Assembly: GCA_016194905.1 (NCBI GenBank)
Contig: JACQAP010000003.1
Coordinates: 1-44,042, forward strand
Length of the DNA stretch: 44,042 bases
Direction of reading: 5' to 3'
Source of the DNA: Betaproteobacteria bacterium
GTDB taxonomy: Bacteria; Pseudomonadota; Gammaproteobacteria; Burkholderiales; JACQAP01
Shown piece after piece: positions 25,163-33,221 of this stretch; the first letter of the stretch is position 1, and each line of letters starts with the position of its first letter. The notes under the pieces are model-generated. The model was not told the origin of the DNA. It did not search any database and saw nothing but the letters and a program-made list of their open reading frames with translations. The position numbers and the translations under genes are program-made.

Positions 25163-26890
25163 ATGGTTGCAAAGAAAAAACTGCGTAGTCACGACTGGTT
25201 CGGCGGGCCTGGCATCGACAGCATGGTGCATCGCTCGTGGATGAAGAACCAGGGCCTGCCGCGGCATCTGTTCGAAGGCCGTCCGGTCATCGGCATCTGC
25301 AACACCTGGTCGGAACTCACGCCCTGTAATGCGCACTTCCGCCAGATCGCCGACCGCGTGAAGCGCGGCGTGCTGGAAGCAGGCGGTTTCCCGCTGGAGT
25401 TTCCGGTGATGTCGCTGGGCGAGCCGGTGATGCGGCCGACCGCGATGCTGTTCCGCAACCTCGCCGCCATGGACGTCGAGGAATCCATCCGCGCCAATCC
25501 TCTCGACGGCGTGATCCTGCTGACCGGATGCGACAAGACCACCCCGGCGCTGATGATGGGCGCGGCCTCCTGCGACGTGCCGGCACTGGTCGTTTCCGGT
25601 GGGCCGATGCTGAACGGCCGCTGGCGCGACCAGACCGTCGGTTCGGGCACGCATGTCTTCAAATTCAAGGAAATGCTGAAGACCGGCGAGATGAACGACG
25701 ACGACTTGATGGAGGCCGAGCAGGCGATGTCGCGCTCCGCCGGGCACTGCATGACCATGGGAACGGCGTCGACGATGGCGTCGATGGCCGAAGCCCTGGG
25801 CATGGCGATGCCGACCAACGCCGCGATTCCTGCGGTCGATTCGCGCCGCTACGTGCTGGCGCACATGGCGGGACGGCGCATCGTACAACTGGTCAAGGAA
25901 GACGTGCGCATGTCGAAGATCCTGACCAAGCAGGCGTTCGAGAACGCAATCCGCGTCAACGGCGCGATCGGCGGTTCGACCAACGCGGTGGTGCACCTGC
26001 TTGCACTCGCGCGCCGCATCGGCGTGAAGCTGACGCTTGACGACTGGGATCGGCTGGGCCGCAAACTGCCGTGCCTGGTGAACCTGATGCCTTCCGGCGA
26101 ATACCTGATGGAGGATTTCTACTATGCCGGCGGCCTGCCGGTGGTACTGCGCGAACTCGGTAAAGCCAGCCTGCTGCACAGGAACGCGCTGACGGTAAGC
26201 GGCGATACGATCTGGAACAACGTCAAGGCCGCCAAGAACTGGAACCCGAAGGTGATCTTCCCGATCGAGAAGCCGTTCAAGAAGCAGGGTGGCATTGCGG
26301 TGTTGCGCGGCAATCTGGTTCCGAAGGGTGCCGTGATCAAACCTTCCGCCGCTACGCCGAAACTGATGAAGCATCGCGGCCGCGCGGTGGTGTTCGAAAG
26401 CATCGAGGACTACAAGAAACGCATCGACGATCCGAAGCTGAAGATCGACGAAACTTGCGTGATGGTGCTGAAGGGCTGCGGTCCGAAGGGCTACCCCGGA
26501 TTCCCGGAAGTCGGCAATTTCGCGCTGCCGTCCAGGATCCTTAAGAAAGGCATTACCGACATGGTGCGTATCTCGGATGCACGCATGAGCGGCACGGCCT
26601 ACGGCACCGTGGTGTTGCACAGCGCGCCGGAAGCAGCGGCGGGCGGACCGCTGGCGCTGGTGCAGGACGGTGACATGATCGAGATCGACGTGCCGAAACG
26701 CAAACTGCACCTGGATGTTTCCGACGCGGAACTGGAGCGGCGCCGCAGGAAGTGGAAGGCGCCGAAGCCGATGGCGGATCGCGGCTACGTCAAGCTCTAT
26801 ATCGACCACGTGAACCAGGCCGACGAAGGCGCGGACCTGGATATTCTGGTGGGTGGCAGCGGAACACCGTTGTTGCGCGAATCGCACTAG
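25163..26890 (+). CDS. IlvD/Edd-family sugar-acid dehydratase (arabonate dehydratase-like)
   Basis: 575 residues. Iron-sulfur cluster ligands C55 (LTPCNAH), C123 (LTGCDKTTPA) and C196 (SAGHCMTMG) have the same spacing as in L-arabinonate dehydratase of Rhizobium as I remember it, and the catalytic serine region is DARMSGTAYG. The enzyme should dehydrate an aldonic acid to a 2-keto-3-deoxy acid, feeding the SDR and FAH enzymes of this locus. The sugar is not determined; arabonate, xylonate or fuconate are all possible. I chose 25163 (GAGG upstream at about 25150) over an in-frame ATG at 25022, which would translate through repeat element C. Confidence 0.92.
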   Translation: MVAKKKLRSHDWFGGPGIDSMVHRSWMKNQGLPRHLFEGRPVIGICNTWSELTPCNAHFRQIADRVKRGVLEAGGFPLEFPVMSLGEPVMRPTAMLFRNLAAMDVEESIRANPLDGVILLTGCDKTTPALMMGAASCDVPALVVSGGPMLNGRWRDQTVGSGTHVFKFKEMLKTGEMNDDDLMEAEQAMSRSAGHCMTMGTASTMASMAEALGMAMPTNAAIPAVDSRRYVLAHMAGRRIVQLVKEDVRMSKILTKQAFENAIRVNGAIGGSTNAVVHLLALARRIGVKLTLDDWDRLGRKLPCLVNLMPSGEYLMEDFYYAGGLPVVLRELGKASLLHRNALTVSGDTIWNNVKAAKNWNPKVIFPIEKPFKKQGGIAVLRGNLVPKGAVIKPSAATPKLMKHRGRAVVFESIEDYKKRIDDPKLKIDETCVMVLKGCGPKGYPGFPEVGNFALPSRILKKGITDMVRISDARMSGTAYGTVVLHSAPEAAAGGPLALVQDGDMIEIDVPKRKLHLDVSDAELERRRRKWKAPKPMADRGYVKLYIDHVNQADEGADLDILVGGSGTPLLRESH

Positions 26891-26952
26891 CCGAACGGCG
26901 TGAGACGTGAAGGAGTAAAGAGTCGAACCCGAAGCTGATTCCATCTAAACGC

Positions 26953-26983
26953 AACGGGGCGCTGCGGCGCCTCGTTTCTTTTT
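26953..26983 (+). terminator. Rho-independent terminator of the transporter-dehydratase unit
   Basis: A stem of ten pairs (AACGGGGCGC at 26953-26962 with GCGCCTCGTT at 26967-26976, one G-T pair) is followed by TTTCTTTTT. It lies 60 bp after the dehydratase stop and touches the end of the MFS gene on the other strand. Confidence 0.8.
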
Positions 26984-28143
26984 CAGTCCATGCCGGTTTT
27001 CTTGCGATCGGCAAGCAATGACACGACGATGGAAACGACGAACAGCGGGATGCTGATCAGAGCCAGCGCGGAGTAAGCGGACGGGCCGGCGACGCCGGCG
27101 AGTACCGCGGCGCCGGCGGCCGTACCCACCGCCTGCCCGAAATACATTGCCGACGAATTCATCGCCACCGACACCGGAGCATGCGGTGGCGACAGCATGA
27201 CCAGCCGCGCCTGCTGCGCGCTGTTGGTCGAGAAGCAGCCGATGCCCCACAGCAGCAGGAAAACAACCAGCAGCAACCAGGATCCCGGAACGAACAGCCA
27301 GAGCACGTGCGACGTCAGCATCGAGATGAGGCCGAGGAACGTGACCTTCGCGGCACCGATCCGGTCGACCATGCGCGCGCCGATGATGTTGCCGGCAACG
27401 CCGGTGGCGCCGAACGCGATCAGCAGAATGCTGATGGTTTCAGGCGAAGCGTTGAACAACGTCTTGAAAGAAGGAACCAGGAAAGAGAGCACGGTGAACT
27501 GCGCGGCGGCCTGGATCGCGGTGACGGCGACCGTCATTATCAATCTCCGATTGCCGAACAGCGAAGCCCACATGGCGCGGCCGATGGGAACGATCATCAG
27601 GCCGCGGGGAATCGTGAGGTGAACCGCGGCGGCTGCGAGCAGGGCGCCGCTTCCGACGATCAGGAAACCGGCGGGCCATCCAACCGTCTCGCTGACGTAA
27701 GCCCCGAGCGGCATGCCGACAACCGATGCGATCGACCAGCCGACAAACACGAAGGCGATTGCGCTGCCGCGACGTTCTGTGGGCACCAGCAGCGCCGCCG
27801 TGGAAGCCGCTTGAGCGGTGAACAGTGCCGCACCGACCGATGACAGCACGCGCAGCACCAGGAGTTCATGCAGGCTGGAGGCGAGTGCGGAAGCAAAATG
27901 TCCGGCGGCGAACAGCAATTGCACGGCGACCAGCAGGGCGCGGCGGTCGAAGCGGGCGGTCAGTGCGGCAAGCGGCGGTGCTGTGACGCAGACCGTGAAG
28001 GCGAAAGCGGTGATCAGTTGGGCGGCGACTGGAACATTGACACCGAGCCCGTGCGCCAGTGCCGGCAGCATTCCCGGAACGATCAGGGTGCCAGTGCCGA
28101 TGATGAAATTACCGAAACACAGGACCAGCAGCCGCAGATTCAT
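26983..28143 (-). CDS. Major facilitator superfamily transporter (DHA1-like)
   Basis: 386 residues, about 12 hydrophobic segments, inner membrane. The loop 2-3 motif is LTARFDRRALLV and the TM5 region GMPLGAYVSETVGWPAGF resembles drug/sugar exporters of the DHA1 group such as AraJ and YdhP. I chose 28143 (MNLRLLVLCFGNF...) because it starts the first membrane segment; an in-frame start at 28251 would add an unlikely tail. It may export or take up sugars or sugar acids in this locus, or be an unrelated exporter. It diverges from the UxaA-family gene. Confidence 0.85.
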   Translation of the reverse strand: MNLRLLVLCFGNFIIGTGTLIVPGMLPALAHGLGVNVPVAAQLITAFAFTVCVTAPPLAALTARFDRRALLVAVQLLFAAGHFASALASSLHELLVLRVLSSVGAALFTAQAASTAALLVPTERRGSAIAFVFVGWSIASVVGMPLGAYVSETVGWPAGFLIVGSGALLAAAAVHLTIPRGLMIVPIGRAMWASLFGNRRLIMTVAVTAIQAAAQFTVLSFLVPSFKTLFNASPETISILLIAFGATGVAGNIIGARMVDRIGAAKVTFLGLISMLTSHVLWLFVPGSWLLLVVFLLLWGIGCFSTNSAQQARLVMLSPPHAPVSVAMNSSAMYFGQAVGTAAGAAVLAGVAGPSAYSALALISIPLFVVSIVVSLLADRKKTGMD

Positions 28144-28345
28144 CGGGGGTGTTATGACTTTTTTTGCCCCGATGCCGCGCACCGGCAGGGGATGGGGAAT
28201 GCTAACACGCCCCCCGGGGGCTACCGTAGTTCGGAACTGCCACTCCCCCAAATCGGGCGCACCAGCATAAAATGGCGGCTTGAACTGATACGGCGTGGCC
28301 CGATTTTCCCCTTAGCCAGCCGGCGCCCATTGAGGAGACTACACA

Positions 28346-29869
28346 ATGTTGCAAGCCGCCGATCTCACCATTCGTCTCAATCCTGCCGACGACGTGGTGA
28401 TCGCAAGGGTGGAACTGCCTGCCGGCACCGAGATCATCAAGGAAAAGATTCGCGCCGCCGTGACGGTCCCGGCCGGGCACAAGATCGCCACCCACGACAT
28501 CGCTGAAGGCTCGCCGGTGCGCCGCTACAACCAGATCATCGGTTTCGCGGTGAAGCCGATCAAGGCCGGCGATCATGTGCATGTGCATAATCTGGCGATG
28601 GGCGACTTTCAGCGCGATTACGCATTCTGTGCGGACTTCAAGCCGGTCGACTACGTCACCAACCCGGCTACGTTCCAGGGCATCGTCCGCGAAGACGGCC
28701 GTGTCGCCACCCGGAACTACCTTGGCGTGATTTCCAGCGTCAACTGCTCCGCCCACGTCTGTCGCACTATCGCCAAGTTCTTCGACGAAGATTTCATGGC
28801 GCAGTACCCGAACGTCGACAGCGTGGTGCCGATTCATCACAAGACGGGCTGTGGCATGGGTTCCGAGGGCGAACCGGTGGACCTGCTGCGCCGAGTGCTC
28901 GCAGGCTACGCCACCCACCCGAACTTCCATTCCTCGCTGATGATCGGCCTGGGTTGCGAAGCCAACCAGATCAACAATCTTCTGGCCGCGCAGGGATTGA
29001 AGCGTTCCCGGCAATTGCAGGCCTTTACCATCCAGGAGACCGGCGGCACCAAGAAGACCGTGGCCGACGGGATCGCGCGCATCAAGGAATTGCTGCCCGA
29101 CGCCAACAATGTGAAGCGCGAGACCGTCCCGGCTTCGCACCTGACCCTGGGCCTGCAGTGCGGCGGCTCCGACGGGTACTCCGGCATTTCCGCCAATCCG
29201 GCGCTCGGCGCCGCGGTGGATATCCTGGTGCGTAACGGCGGCTCCGCGATTCTCTCGGAGACCCCGGAAGTTTACGGCGCCGAACACCTGCTGACCCGCC
29301 GCGCAGCCACCCGCGAGATCGGCGAGAAACTGGTCCAGCGTATTCACTGGTGGGAGGACTACACCACCAAGCTCGGCGGCGAGATGAACAACAATCCCTC
29401 GCCCGGCAACAAGGCAGGCGGCCTCACCACGATTCTGGAGAAGTCACTCGGCGCGGTCGCGAAGGGTGGCACCCAGGCGATGATGGGCGTGTACGAATAT
29501 GCCGAGCGCGTTACCGTCAAGGGCTTCGTGTTCATGGACACCCCGGGCTACGATCCGGTGTCGGCGACCGGACAGGTCGCCGGCGGCGCTAACATGATCT
29601 GCTTCACCACGGGCCGCGGCTCGGCCTACGGCTGCAAGCCGTCGCCATCGCTGAAACTTGCCACCAACACCGCGATGTTCAACAAGCAGGAAGACGACAT
29701 GGACATCAACTGCGGCGTGATCGTCGACGGCAAGGCCAGCATCCAGGAAGTCGGCCAGAAGTTCTTCGAGATCATCCTCAGGACCGCATCAGGCGAGCAG
29801 AGCAAGAGCGAGGCGATGGGTTACGGAGAGGACGAGTTTGCTCCGTGGATACTCGGCCCGACGATGTAA
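28346..29869 (+). CDS. UxaA-family (altronate/galactarate) dehydratase
   Basis: 507 residues, full length for a fused enzyme. The N-terminal SAF domain (about 1-95) contains VPAGHKIATHDIAEGSPVRRY. The C-terminal GarD/UxaA domain starts near residue 115 with GYGRED-like GIVREDGRVATRNYLGV and holds the conserved cysteines and HKTGCGMG. Family members dehydrate altronate, galactarate or related acids to 2-keto-3-deoxy acids. This gives the locus a second dehydratase with different sugar-acid preference from the IlvD/Edd enzyme. A good ribosome binding site (TGAGGAGA) precedes the start. Confidence 0.92.
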   Translation: MLQAADLTIRLNPADDVVIARVELPAGTEIIKEKIRAAVTVPAGHKIATHDIAEGSPVRRYNQIIGFAVKPIKAGDHVHVHNLAMGDFQRDYAFCADFKPVDYVTNPATFQGIVREDGRVATRNYLGVISSVNCSAHVCRTIAKFFDEDFMAQYPNVDSVVPIHHKTGCGMGSEGEPVDLLRRVLAGYATHPNFHSSLMIGLGCEANQINNLLAAQGLKRSRQLQAFTIQETGGTKKTVADGIARIKELLPDANNVKRETVPASHLTLGLQCGGSDGYSGISANPALGAAVDILVRNGGSAILSETPEVYGAEHLLTRRAATREIGEKLVQRIHWWEDYTTKLGGEMNNNPSPGNKAGGLTTILEKSLGAVAKGGTQAMMGVYEYAERVTVKGFVFMDTPGYDPVSATGQVAGGANMICFTTGRGSAYGCKPSPSLKLATNTAMFNKQEDDMDINCGVIVDGKASIQEVGQKFFEIILRTASGEQSKSEAMGYGEDEFAPWILGPTM

Positions 29870-29908
29870 AAGGCCGTCACGATCGTCACGGTTTTTCGGA
29901 GAAAAGCC

Positions 29909-30196
29909 ATGGCTGAAGATTCTTCCAAGGAATTGTTCGAGTTCTTCCAGAAAATGTGGAACCCGATGTCGTTCCCGATTCCCGGGATGTTCCAGCCCAC
30001 CATGGACGTGGAGGAGGTCGAGAAAAAAATCCGCGAGCTTCAGGCCGTGGAGAACTGGCTGAAGATGAACCTCACCTTCGTGCAGATGACGGCCAAGACG
30101 CTGGAGATGCAGAAGTCGGCTCTCGAGACGATCCAGGAATCGGCGAAACAGCCTCCGCCGGAAAAAAAACCGAAGGCCGCAAAACCTTCTGAGTGA
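29909..30196 (+). CDS. phaM: PhaM-type polyhydroxyalkanoate granule regulator
   Basis: 95-residue protein matching the PhaM family of betaproteobacteria: FEFFQKMWNPMSFPIPGMFQPTMDVEEVEKKI near the start and AVENWLKMNLTFVQMTAKTLEMQKSALETI in the middle. The C-terminus is rich in lysine, alanine and proline (PPEKKPKAAKP), as in PhaM, where it binds DNA and links PHA granules to the nucleoid; PhaM also activates PHA synthase. It follows the UxaA gene by 39 bp, but its role is unrelated, so it may have its own promoter. Together with the phasin at 2842-3408 it indicates PHA storage. Confidence 0.85.
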   Translation: MAEDSSKELFEFFQKMWNPMSFPIPGMFQPTMDVEEVEKKIRELQAVENWLKMNLTFVQMTAKTLEMQKSALETIQESAKQPPPEKKPKAAKPSE

Positions 30197-30409
30197 CGCA
30201 GCGGGCAGGGTGTAGATCAAAAATCCTGTCCAGGAAATCCCGCCGTAGCCGATACCCCTCCCTTGTTCATTACGCCCTTCAAGTCTGCCGTCTAGTTCCC
30301 TGGAATTCCACGCTTTTATTGCATAGCAGCAATGCAATCCGCCATGTAAATCTTTTGCCAGAAAGGCTGATAATGGCGCAGTGCAATAAATGGCTGACAG
30401 GAGGCCAAA

Positions 30410-30568
30410 ATGAACGTATTTAGCAAATTACTGGATTCCATCGATAACTACTTGGCCAGACAGGAAAATCGTCAGGTCGAGGCGTTCCTTTCGCAAGCCC
30501 AGAACTTGGGCGAGCTCGAGTACCGCCTGCGTTTGCTCGATTCGAAGAGCAATCATTCCCTGTTCTGA
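30410..30568 (+). CDS. Small protein, DUF3563-like
   Basis: 52 residues: MNVFSKLLDSIDNYLARQEN followed by RQVEAFLSQAQNLGELEYRLRLLDSK and a short polar end. The segment with EAFLSQAQNLGELEYRLRLL matches the DUF3563 pattern (a tyrosine/phenylalanine-containing helix, then a leucine-rich helix) of small betaproteobacterial proteins. Function unknown. A strong ribosome binding site (ACAGGAGG) is 5 nt before the start. The next small gene starts 10 nt after its stop, so the two form one unit. Confidence 0.7.
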   Translation: MNVFSKLLDSIDNYLARQENRQVEAFLSQAQNLGELEYRLRLLDSKSNHSLF

Positions 30569-30577
30569 GGAGCGACC

Positions 30578-30784
30578 ATGATCTCCGCTTTTCGCCGCTT
30601 GTTCGATACCCGCCGCCCGCGAATCGCGATGCGGGCCAAGGTCAATCTGGTTGGCAGCTTCGGGGTACTGGAACGTACTGACGGGGTGGTCGAAGCCATC
30701 GTCGGCGACGAGGCTTACGTCGAGTGGGCCAACGGGGCCCGCTCGGTCGAAAGCACCCGGCATCTGGTGCAGATCACCGGTTGA
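30578..30784 (+). CDS. Small SH3-like protein of unknown function
   Basis: 68 residues. After a basic N-terminus (MISAFRRLFDTRRPRIAMRA), a single beta-rich segment VNLVGSFGVLERTDGVVEAIVGDEAYVEWANGARSVESTRHLVQI resembles an SH3/KOW-type barrel, the kind that binds RNA or ribosomal partners. No named family recognised. It has a GAGGAG ribosome binding site 6 nt upstream and follows the DUF3563-like gene by 10 nt. The pair ends at a textbook terminator (30802-30829). Confidence 0.65.
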   Translation: MISAFRRLFDTRRPRIAMRAKVNLVGSFGVLERTDGVVEAIVGDEAYVEWANGARSVESTRHLVQITG

Positions 30785-30801
30785 CCTGCGTCGTCCGCAA
30801 G

Positions 30802-30829
30802 AAAGCCCGGCTATGCCGGGCTTTTTTTT
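30802..30829 (+). terminator. Rho-independent terminator
   Basis: A 10-bp perfect stem (AAAGCCCGGC, loop TAT, GCCGGGCTTT) followed by TTTTTT. It ends the small-gene pair at 30410-30784 and separates it from the dehalogenase-like gene. Confidence 0.95.
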
Positions 30830-30931
30830 CGCCCGCTTCCGGCAGGCGGCATCGCGCGAGTCAATGCCGGCATTCATCCGTGTCAAACTCCACGAACCGG
30901 ATATCGACCGGGCCCAGCAACCGATCCGACC

Positions 30932-31864
30932 ATGAGTGCCGATTCCACACTCGCATCCGAACTGCCGCCGGAGATTCGCAGGCACTTTCCGTTTGCAAGC
31001 CGGTTTATGCCGGTCAACGGATACCGCATGCACTATGTTGACGAAGGCGAGGGCGATCCGGTGCTGCTGTTGCACGGCAATCCGACCTGGTCATTCCTGT
31101 ACCGCAAATTCGTCCCGCGCATTGTGGCCGCCGGCTATCGCGTCGTCGCACCCGACCACATCGGTTTCGGGCTTTCCGACCGACCCGCGCGCGAACACGA
31201 TTTCAGCCTCGAGAATCATATCGCCAATCTCGCGGAATTCATCCGTCGACTCGGGTTGCAACGCCTCACGGTGGTTTGTCAGGACTGGGGCGGCCCGACG
31301 GGGCTGGCGTGCGCGGTGCTGAATCCCGCGGCCTGCAAAGCCATCGTGGTGATGAATACCTGGGCCTGGCCCGAGCCGACTGCGTTCCACGGCGGCGTAT
31401 TTCCCTGGCGCATGATGCATGCGCCGTTGGTCGGACCTTATCTTTTCCAGCGGCGCAACATCCTGGTCGAGCGCGGACTGTACCTGTCGGTCGTGCATCG
31501 CGAGCGATTTCTCAAAGAAGCACTGCCGGCTTACCGTTTCGTGATGCCGGACTACGACAGCCGGCTGCTCACGCGCGTATTCCCGCGTCTCATCCCGTTG
31601 CGATCCGATGACCGTTCGGCCGCTACCATGCGCTGGCTCGAACAATCGCTGCGCGATTTGAAGATTCCGGTGCTGATCGTATGGGGAAAGGAAGAAATCG
31701 TATTCCCCGCAGAGTGCGCGCACCGGTTCAAGACGCTGCTGCCGCACGCGAAAGGACCGCTCTGGGTGACCGGATCGCACTTTCTGCAGGAGGATTCGCC
31801 GGAAGAAATCTGCGGGCACATCCTCGAATTCCTGCATGACCAGGGCCGCGGGAGTCAAGCATGA
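30932..31864 (+). CDS. Haloalkane dehalogenase-family alpha/beta hydrolase
   Basis: 310 residues. The haloalkane dehalogenase set is visible: oxyanion loop HGNPTW at 48-53 with N50, nucleophile D118 in CQDWGGPTG next to W119 (the halide-binding Asn/Trp pair), a cap domain with NTWAWPEPTAFHG, and H283 in GSHFLQEDSPEEI. The acid is probably E254 or E255 in WGKEEIVF. The enzyme would replace a carbon-bound halogen with hydroxyl; its natural substrate is unknown. No strong ribosome binding site precedes the ATG at 30932. The stop overlaps the next start as ATGA. Confidence 0.85.
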   Translation: MSADSTLASELPPEIRRHFPFASRFMPVNGYRMHYVDEGEGDPVLLLHGNPTWSFLYRKFVPRIVAAGYRVVAPDHIGFGLSDRPAREHDFSLENHIANLAEFIRRLGLQRLTVVCQDWGGPTGLACAVLNPAACKAIVVMNTWAWPEPTAFHGGVFPWRMMHAPLVGPYLFQRRNILVERGLYLSVVHRERFLKEALPAYRFVMPDYDSRLLTRVFPRLIPLRSDDRSAATMRWLEQSLRDLKIPVLIVWGKEEIVFPAECAHRFKTLLPHAKGPLWVTGSHFLQEDSPEEICGHILEFLHDQGRGSQA

Positions 31865-32262
31865 GCATCGAAATCATCACGCCCGCAGACATTCGTGCGC
31901 AAAAGGTTCGGCGTGTCTTCGTGATGGTCGAAGAGCGGCTTGGCCACTACACCGGTTTCCGCGAAGCAATGATCGCAGCCTTCGGTCTTACCCCCGAACA
32001 TGCCGACGGCGGGCCGCCAGGTTATTTTCGCGCCGCGTCGGGACGCGAGTACGAAATCGTGTTCACTTCCCGGTCCGGGCACCGATTTCCCTCCGGTCTG
32101 GAAATCCACGCATTGGTCCCGGGTTTCGATCCCGTCGATCCGGAGGCGATCGACGAGGATATCTGGCGCTTCCTGGAATGGCTGATTCCGCGCGTGGGCG
32201 GAGAATGGACGCTGGAGGCTTTAAAAGCGACTGGCAAGGTCTACAGGATTCCCTGGGCTTGA
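31861..32262 (+). CDS. Protein of unknown function coupled to the dehalogenase-like gene
   Basis: 133 residues, no signal peptide or membrane segment. It starts with IEIITPADIRAQKVRRVFVMVEERLGHYTGFREAMIA and ends GEWTLEALKATGKVYRIPWA. Aromatic residues are spread as in small alpha/beta proteins. No family recognised. The start overlaps the dehalogenase-like stop by 4 bp (ATGA at 31861-31864), so the two are translated together and may act in one reaction, for example on a halogenated or ester substrate. A hairpin without clear T-run follows at 32291-32311. Confidence 0.65.
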   Translation: MSIEIITPADIRAQKVRRVFVMVEERLGHYTGFREAMIAAFGLTPEHADGGPPGYFRAASGREYEIVFTSRSGHRFPSGLEIHALVPGFDPVDPEAIDEDIWRFLEWLIPRVGGEWTLEALKATGKVYRIPWA

Positions 32263-32290
32263 GGCGCGCGCAATAAAAATGAAGCGGCGT

Positions 32291-32311
32291 TCCGGGGCGA
32301 ACCGCCCCGGA
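32291..32311. terminator. GC-rich hairpin between convergent genes
   Basis: A 9-bp perfect stem (TCCGGGGCG, loop AAC, CGCCCCGGA) lies between the stop of the unknown gene (32262) and that of mscS (32323, minus). There is no clear T-run on either strand, so its role as a terminator is only likely from position. Confidence 0.5.
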
Positions 32312-32322
32312 TTACCAGACCA

Positions 32323-33150
32323 TCAGGCCGCGTTTCCCAGCATCCGCACTTCCTGCTGCGGGAACGGGATGGAAATCGATTTGCCGCGGAATGTTTCCAC
32401 GAGGGCCTTGTTGATCTCGCTGCCGGCCGGTCCGAAGTCGGGCACATTCACCCACGGATTCACGGAAATGTGGATTGACGAATCGGCAAGCACGCTGATG
32501 CCGAATCCCGGTGCCGGATCCTTCAGCACCCGCGGATTGCTCTGCAGGATTTCGCTGATCGTCGCTAGCGCCTTGTTCAGATCCGTGTCGTAGGCGACGC
32601 CGACCATGATGTTGAGCTGACGGATCTTGCCATAGTTGTGCAGGATCTCGCCGACGATCTTCCGGTTCGGGACTACCACTCGCGACAGGTCTGCGTGCGT
32701 AAGCGTGGTGCTGAACAACGTGATGTTCTCGACCTTGCCTTCAACGCCGACGATCGAGATGTACTCGCTGACGCGGAACGGTCGCGTGAAGATGATCGTC
32801 AACCCGGCGACCACATTGCTCAGCACACCCTGCATCGCCAGGGCGATGCCGGCGCCGGCGACGCCGATTCCGGCGATCAGCGGCAACAACTCGACGCCCA
32901 GGTTCTGCAGCGCCATGATCGCGAACATGCCCAGCACCAGGATGCGGATGATGCGCACCAGCAGGTCTCGAACTGGCGGTTCGAGATCGAGTTTCCTCAA
33001 GCCGCGGGCCATGACCTTGCCCACCCAGCGCCCGGCAAAGTAGCCACCGACCATGATGGCGATGGCGACGAATACCTTCGGCCCGAACTTGATTGCCAGG
33101 TCGACGACAGTCGCTTTGATCTGATTGAGTGATTCGACGTGCTCGTTCAT
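32323..33150 (-). CDS. Mechanosensitive ion channel, MscS family
   Basis: 275 residues. Three N-terminal hydrophobic segments, the last with the glycine/alanine-rich pore pattern AGIGVAGAGIALAMQGVLSNVVAG (about residues 92-115), are followed by the MscS beta domain RPFRVSEYISIVGVEGKVENITLFSTTL and the C-terminal alpha/beta domain. The channel opens on hypo-osmotic shock to release solutes. The GGGGGGG stretch before the start at 33150 can serve as ribosome binding site. It is a short, YggB-like member. Confidence 0.93.
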   Translation of the reverse strand: MNEHVESLNQIKATVVDLAIKFGPKVFVAIAIMVGGYFAGRWVGKVMARGLRKLDLEPPVRDLLVRIIRILVLGMFAIMALQNLGVELLPLIAGIGVAGAGIALAMQGVLSNVVAGLTIIFTRPFRVSEYISIVGVEGKVENITLFSTTLTHADLSRVVVPNRKIVGEILHNYGKIRQLNIMVGVAYDTDLNKALATISEILQSNPRVLKDPAPGFGISVLADSSIHISVNPWVNVPDFGPAGSEINKALVETFRGKSISIPFPQQEVRMLGNAA

Positions 33151-33169
33151 GCAACCCCCCCCGTGAAAT

Positions 33170-33221
33170 TAGGCGCTAGGCTCTGGGCGCCAGGCACTAA
33201 TACCCTAGAGCCTAGCGCCTA
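33170..33221. repeat. Inverted repeat with perfect 15-bp arms
   Basis: TAGGCGCTAGGCTCT at 33170-33184 and its exact reverse complement at 33207-33221, with 22 bp between. The left arm and loop contain a second, diverged unit (GGGCGCCAGGCACT at 33185-33198), so the left half is itself a near tandem. It lies between pip (upstream on the minus strand) and mscS, 19 nt from the mscS start. Confidence 0.8.

Noticed and set aside
25076-26944. 622-codon open frame antisense to the IlvD/Edd dehydratase
   Set aside because: GC-rich codon bias of the sense gene leaves the antisense frame open; the translation is rich in His, Arg, Gln and Ala with no domain, and no ribosome binding site or promoter supports it.
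29874-29898. CCGTCACGATCGTCACGG followed by TTTTT as terminator of the UxaA gene
   Set aside because: The stem has two internal C-C mismatches, leaving short helices; too weak to list as a terminator.
30330-30409. Sigma-70 promoter for the small-gene unit (TTGCAT ... TGTAAA-like)
   Set aside because: Only a loose match with 18-nt spacing; cannot be told from chance by eye.
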